From contig CAWJCB010000010.1 of NCBI GenBank assembly GCA_963841105.1, positions 98,021 to 162,020 on the forward strand: 64,000 nt of DNA. The letters are read 5' to 3'. Source of the stretch: VAZQ01 sp963841105. Its GTDB lineage: Bacteria > Pseudomonadota > Alphaproteobacteria > Rhizobiales > Xanthobacteraceae. Made by a program: the position numbers and the translations under genes. Positions within the stretch are counted from its first letter, which is position 1, and the number at the start of each line of letters is the position of its first letter. Positions 60,719-64,000 of this stretch are shown piece after piece. Below the pieces are notes generated by a model. That model was not told the DNA's origin and made no database searches. It worked only from the letters and a program-made list of their open reading frames with translations.

Positions 60719-60854
60719 TTCCGCTATTCTCCGGCGCGCGTACCGGTTTTCGCGAGCCCGGCCCTGACGCGTCCCTATGGGCTCAGACCGGAGTCATTGT
60801 GGTCATCGGCCGTGCGCCCGTCATCGCAGCGGAGTTCAAGCAGAGGCAAAAGAA

Positions 60855-60882
60855 AAGGCCACCGCTTCGTGGAGGTGGCCTT
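60855..60882. terminator. Hairpin, possible terminator
   Basis: AAGGCCACC and GGTGGCCTT form a perfect nine-base stem around GCTTCGTGGA, about 135 bases after the preceding gene. No long T run on the plus strand; the minus side has CTTTTG. 60719-61080 has no other gene. Confidence 0.5.
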
Positions 60883-61080
60883 CCCAATGCAGTCCTGCGC
60901 CCGTGCGGGCCAACGAGACGTAGCGGGAAAAAAGCGTGGAAGCAATGCTCTCAGCTCGTGTGATCTGTGGATAAACTGTGGACAACTTTTTCCGCCCCAA
61001 AAAAAAGCACAATATCGGCAAGGCTTAGAGACGAAGGGAGCCGGATGTAGCAACCCTTTGTTTTCAGTGGGTATCGGGCC

Positions 61081-61749
61081 ATGCTCAACAGTGTCATTGA
61101 AGCAGCACGAGCAGCACGAGCTCAGGATGCCGATTGTGCTCGCATCGACGGGGCGATTCGTTTGGCTGAACAGGACATCGCAGCCCTCGAGCGTCGGCAA
61201 GTTGACCAAGATGAGCTGCGCAAACAATGGTCCGCTATTCGCGACCGAACAATTTTCATGATTCGCGATGTTCGCCACAATATCTTCAGACGCGCGCAAG
61301 AGGCCAAAGAAACCGAGACGTGGTTGGTTGAAAAATTATTGCGCGAGCAAGACACCGGCACGGATTTGCTTGAGTTTTCAGCCGAGCTGCAGCAAATCCC
61401 AACAAAGAGACTGGTTGATTATCTATCCTGGTTAATCGAACTGGGTGATTTAGCGCACATTCGTTGCGTTCGGATGGCCTTTGCAGAACGCCCTGATCGT
61501 CAGAAATATGCGATCACGGTTGACAAGATGCTCGCGAAGCTTGCGGGTAGGCAATCCCGAGAATTGAGCGAACTGCTCTCTAAAATTTATCGCTCGGTTG
61601 AGCAAATGGACACAAGAATCGCCAACCTATTGTGTGCTAACCGCAGCCCTTCGCCAGCATCCACTGCCCACAGCGCGTGTCCCTCGGAGGGAGGAAGGAT
61701 ACCTCAAGGTTTGCCATCAACTTTCGTGGAACCACTCCGAGCCCGGTAG
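61081..61749 (+). CDS. Helical hypothetical protein (222 aa)
   Basis: The first 190 residues form a mostly helical, charged protein (DCARIDGAIRLAEQDIAALE, KETETWLVEKLLREQDTGTD, KRLVDYLSWLIELGDLAHIR), with likely coiled coil near the start. No domain recognised. The last 35 codons lie in the 61655-63037 repeat, so the original C-terminus has been replaced. Confidence 0.65.
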   Translation: MLNSVIEAARAARAQDADCARIDGAIRLAEQDIAALERRQVDQDELRKQWSAIRDRTIFMIRDVRHNIFRRAQEAKETETWLVEKLLREQDTGTDLLEFSAELQQIPTKRLVDYLSWLIELGDLAHIRCVRMAFAERPDRQKYAITVDKMLAKLAGRQSRELSELLSKIYRSVEQMDTRIANLLCANRSPSPASTAHSACPSEGGRIPQGLPSTFVEPLRAR

Positions 61750-63037
61750 CGCTCGCTGCAGCCCGAGTAATAGGGCCACTGTGGTCCCGGATCGCAAACC
61801 GAACTCGCGCGACGATCGATTTCGGCTTGAGCCTGCACCCGCGGATTAGGCAATTTTCCCCACAGGTTTGCGCAGGCGCACACTGATGAATTCGGCGCCG
61901 TTTCTCGTCTAGCCGGCTCAGAGCAAGTGTGGCGCAATGATCACTGTACCGCTTTTGTTCATATTTGCGCTCGTTTCGCCTTTACTGTGCCATAGAGAGA
62001 AGAGACCGTTCGGAAAGTCGCAAAACATCGCTGTGGGGGGCGAGGCGACATGTCGAAAGGTTTGCGGCCGGCCGAACTTTGGCGCATGGTTTTTGTTGCC
62101 GTGCCGGCAATACTCTTTGCTTTTCTCCTGGTCAACACCCTTGAACCTGAAGCAAATCTGTCGCGCAAAGTGACGAAGCCTCAAATTCAAGGAGACACTT
62201 CCAAGGCGCCCCTCGAACAATCCCAGAAACAGCTGGCGGCGCAGCGTTATATCGAAAACCCCTACGCGAGTGTCTCCCGACATGCAAATTCGGCTAGAAC
62301 AGATAGCGGCAGGGGCTCGAGACAGGGTGATTCAGTTCGATCCCCAACCGTTCGAGCATCGTCTCGATGCAACCGCTTTTGTTCGCGCAGAGGCCGCTGT
62401 CAAACCCGCTTCGACGGAAATTTCTCAACCGCCATGGACCGAGGAAGTTTTAATTGCTAACGCAAGCGCAGAGCCTCCATCCGTATCGTCCCAAGACACA
62501 GAAGTGCCGGGCAAACCATCGGCTCTGCCCGCCGACGAATCGAAAGAGGCTTCGGTATCTGCACACTCGTTGACCTACGACTTGCTGCAGATCAAATCGC
62601 GTCTACGTGAGCTAGGCTATATGTCGGGCGCTAACGGTCGCGGGGACCGTAGTGCACGGGATGCTCTGCGAGACTTTAAAGTTGTGAATGGATTACCGAA
62701 TGACGATAGATTGGATTTGCCGACCAGCAACAAGCTTAGCTCGGAGACAGCCATTCGAGCTGATCAGTCAATCGTCGGAACGTGGTCTACGGCGCCATGT
62801 CAATCCGGGAAAATTACAGATACACGGCTATCACTGAGCTCCCGTGGGGCAAAATCGTCCGAAGGAAGTATTTGCGAGTTTAATGAGCTGCGCTCAAAAA
62901 AAGACGAATGGCGGGTGCGAGCGAAATGTTCTAAGGGCAATCAACGCTGGGACGCAAAAGGAAAGTTCGCTTTGTCAGCAAGTAAATTGGTTTGGTCCAG
63001 CGACCGTGACGTTATCAGTTATTTCAGGTGCAATTAA
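61655..63037. repeat. 1.35-kb segment duplicated at 42556-43905 (copy 2)
   Basis: See copy 1. Its left end interrupts the preceding gene and its right end joins the 63014-63200 repeat shared with 13.72 kb. The non-gene part 61750-62049 includes the conserved small frame at 61937. Confidence 0.9.
62050..63037 (+). pseudogene. Anchored peptidoglycan-binding-like protein (copy 2, frameshifted)
   Basis: From ATG 62050 the frame MSKGLRPAELWRMVFVAVPA follows copy 1 for about 70 residues, then shifts near 62260-62275; a different frame continues from SPDMQIRLEQIAAGARDRVI to the end YFRCN. A single indel separates the two. The C-terminal part is still well conserved (SRLRELGYMSGANGRGDRSA), which suggests recent inactivation or expression of the second part from ATG 62270. 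Confidence 0.75.
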
Positions 63038-63054
63038 GCGTACCGCGTGGCGAT

Positions 63055-63200
63055 CCGGACCGGTGTCGTCTTTTCAACCTATTCATCTCGCTCCGGGTCG
63101 AGGGTTGCTGAGGAGCCCGAACTAACATCATTCGCCTCGAAGCTCGGCTCTTCGAAAGCTCTCTCCAAACCGGCTCTAAGGACTCCGCCAGCCTGTCAAC
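63055..63200 (-). pseudogene. DUF3775 gene remnant (3' end)
   Basis: The minus strand encodes the last residues of DUF3775 (LRAGLERAFEEPSFEANDVS), matching the end of the intact gene at 13782, with the rest missing. Confidence 0.6.
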
Positions 63201-63379
63201 GCCACTGCAATGATGCATCGGCTGGCCGGAGCAAAAATACATCAATGATGCGGCAAGCTTAGTGGATCGCCGAGGCTATGGGCGTGCCTTAGAACGAGGC
63301 CGAAACCATATCAAAATGTACCGTTTGTGCCAGCAGCAGGGCCTCCGCCCGATATGACGGTGATCCTCACCGCAGCTGC

Positions 63380-63769
63380 TCAGCTCTCGGCATCAGAAGA
63401 GTACCTCGCATCGGGAGGCTCTATTGCACTTCGGCGCCGCGTGACTCGCATGAAAAGGCCAGCAAGCCCAGCCGCCACCAGCACGCCAACTGCGCCGTAC
63501 AGTGCGGCCATCAGATTGGACGAGCGATCCGGGGTCAAAGCTTGCAAACCCTCCAGCAGCACCGAGACGACCATGAGCGCTCCGCCAACCACGAACGGTT
63601 TGGGCCAGGCGAGGCAGACCATGAGCGTGAACAGGAAATAGCCGATGAAGTGCTCCAGCTCCCAACCGAGTCCCGTCCGGGGTTGCCAATTTGCGGGGCC
63701 TAGGGCGACAACTACGAGCGCCATCATCGCGGCTATGCTGCAAAGTTTCATCATTCGTCTGATCGTCAT
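63380..63769 (-). CDS. VanZ-like membrane protein
   Basis: MTIRRMMKLCSIAAMMALVV begins four helices; ELEHFIGYFLFTLMVCLAWP and SVLLEGLQALTPDRSSNLMA are the conserved HFxxYF and E-LQ--TP-R motifs of VanZ-like proteins (often next to glycan genes). The frame is open to 63811; ATG 63769 is chosen at the start of the basic residues preceding the first helix. Confidence 0.88.
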   Translation of the reverse strand: MTIRRMMKLCSIAAMMALVVVALGPANWQPRTGLGWELEHFIGYFLFTLMVCLAWPKPFVVGGALMVVSVLLEGLQALTPDRSSNLMAALYGAVGVLVAAGLAGLFMRVTRRRSAIEPPDARYSSDAES

Positions 63770-64000
63770 TCCCACAGATCCATCGTTAGGCGGGTGGCCT
63801 GACTCTAACACTTCTCATACCGTTTAACGGATTGTATCGAGGTTTTCGCGTTGGAGCATGGTTTGATTCGCTCTGACCATCTGATTCGGAGAAGGACAGA
63901 TGGTCAAATGAAACAAGGCCCCAATCCGGCAGTTGAAGTTGGCGTTGCGCTGGAAAATCCCGGCCGCGCAGCGTAAGCGCATCCAGATGGTCGTCGCCAC
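63770..64000. other. Right edge of window
   Basis: No gene recognised. GACCATCTG and CAGATGGTC form a nine-base inverted repeat at 63876-63907, and CAGATGGTC recurs at 63986-63994. Confidence 0.35.

Noticed and set aside
60797..61261. Plus frame of 154 codons and the opposing 174-codon minus frame
   Set aside because: They overlap the better supported helical gene at 61081 and show no domain; composition is not protein-like.
63876..63994. Attachment site or origin at the right edge
   Set aside because: The inverted repeat GACCATCTG/CAGATGGTC is short and no integrase or replication gene is visible in the remaining bases.

Overview
The window looks like chromosomal accessory DNA from an alphaproteobacterium of the Bradyrhizobium/Nitrobacteraceae type. 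The evidence is protein similarity recognised by eye (GroESL under a CIRCE element, DyP-encapsulin pair, TPR/caspase and TPR/CHAT proteins, DUF3775, DUF5681-TerL pair, many tiny rhizobial proteins), high GC coding bias, and a great deal of insertion-sequence and gene debris. No tRNA or rRNA gene and no CRISPR array was seen.

Layout. 0-9 kb: the end of a PolX gene, an isochorismatase-like hydrolase, a dead DUF1778/GNAT toxin-antitoxin pair, two tandem O6-alkylguanine-DNA alkyltransferases, a serine hydrolase, the DyP peroxidase-encapsulin operon, a DUF1801 protein and a polysaccharide-polymerase-like membrane protein. 9.7-12.3 kb: a tightly overlapping four-gene minus-strand operon with two paralogous proteins of unknown function, a terminase-small-subunit-like protein and a basic protein; this is the best candidate for an undescribed system. 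13-14.2 kb: an acyl-carrier-like protein lacking the phosphopantetheine serine, and DUF3775. 14.6-16.8 kb: CIRCE-groES-groEL-terminator. 17-27 kb: a TPR protein with a catalytically dead caspase domain, YidB-like, AI-2E-family transporter and PAS-GGDEF-EAL genes. 27-39 kb: many small rhizobial genes, a broken glycosyltransferase-like gene, PepSY-like and general-stress proteins, a zinc metallopeptidase, and a truncated primase/helicase ATPase. 39-42 kb: a TPR-CHAT protease gene interrupted by one in-frame TAG. 42.6-46 kb: a peptidoglycan-binding-like protein, UDP-glucuronate decarboxylase and the 3' end of a carbamoyltransferase gene. 46-58 kb: DUF5681-TerL pair, an ISNCY/IS66 graveyard, an anchored periplasmic binding protein, an L,D-transpeptidase and a truncated VapBC. 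58.4-64 kb: the 5' end of the carbamoyltransferase gene, an XRE-like regulator, the second Ser-less ACP-like gene, a frameshifted copy of the 42.9-kb gene, and a VanZ-like gene.

How it fits together. The carbamoyltransferase halves at 45.5-45.8 and 58.35-58.8 kb lie on the same strand and in the right order, so the 12.6 kb between them appears to have been inserted, with loss of the middle of the gene. Several segments occur twice (12.99-13.72 with 59.18-60.56 kb; 13.72-13.90 with 63.01-63.20 kb; 42.56-43.90 with 61.65-63.04 kb; 30.34-30.97 with 36.33-36.95 kb; 34.60-34.73 with 42.24-42.38 kb), and several junctions join pieces of different repeats. Functional units still readable are alkylation repair (two Ogt), encapsulated peroxidase, GroESL chaperonin, UDP-xylose synthesis and cell-wall crosslinking. 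All functional names rest on reading motifs in the translations; no database search was done.
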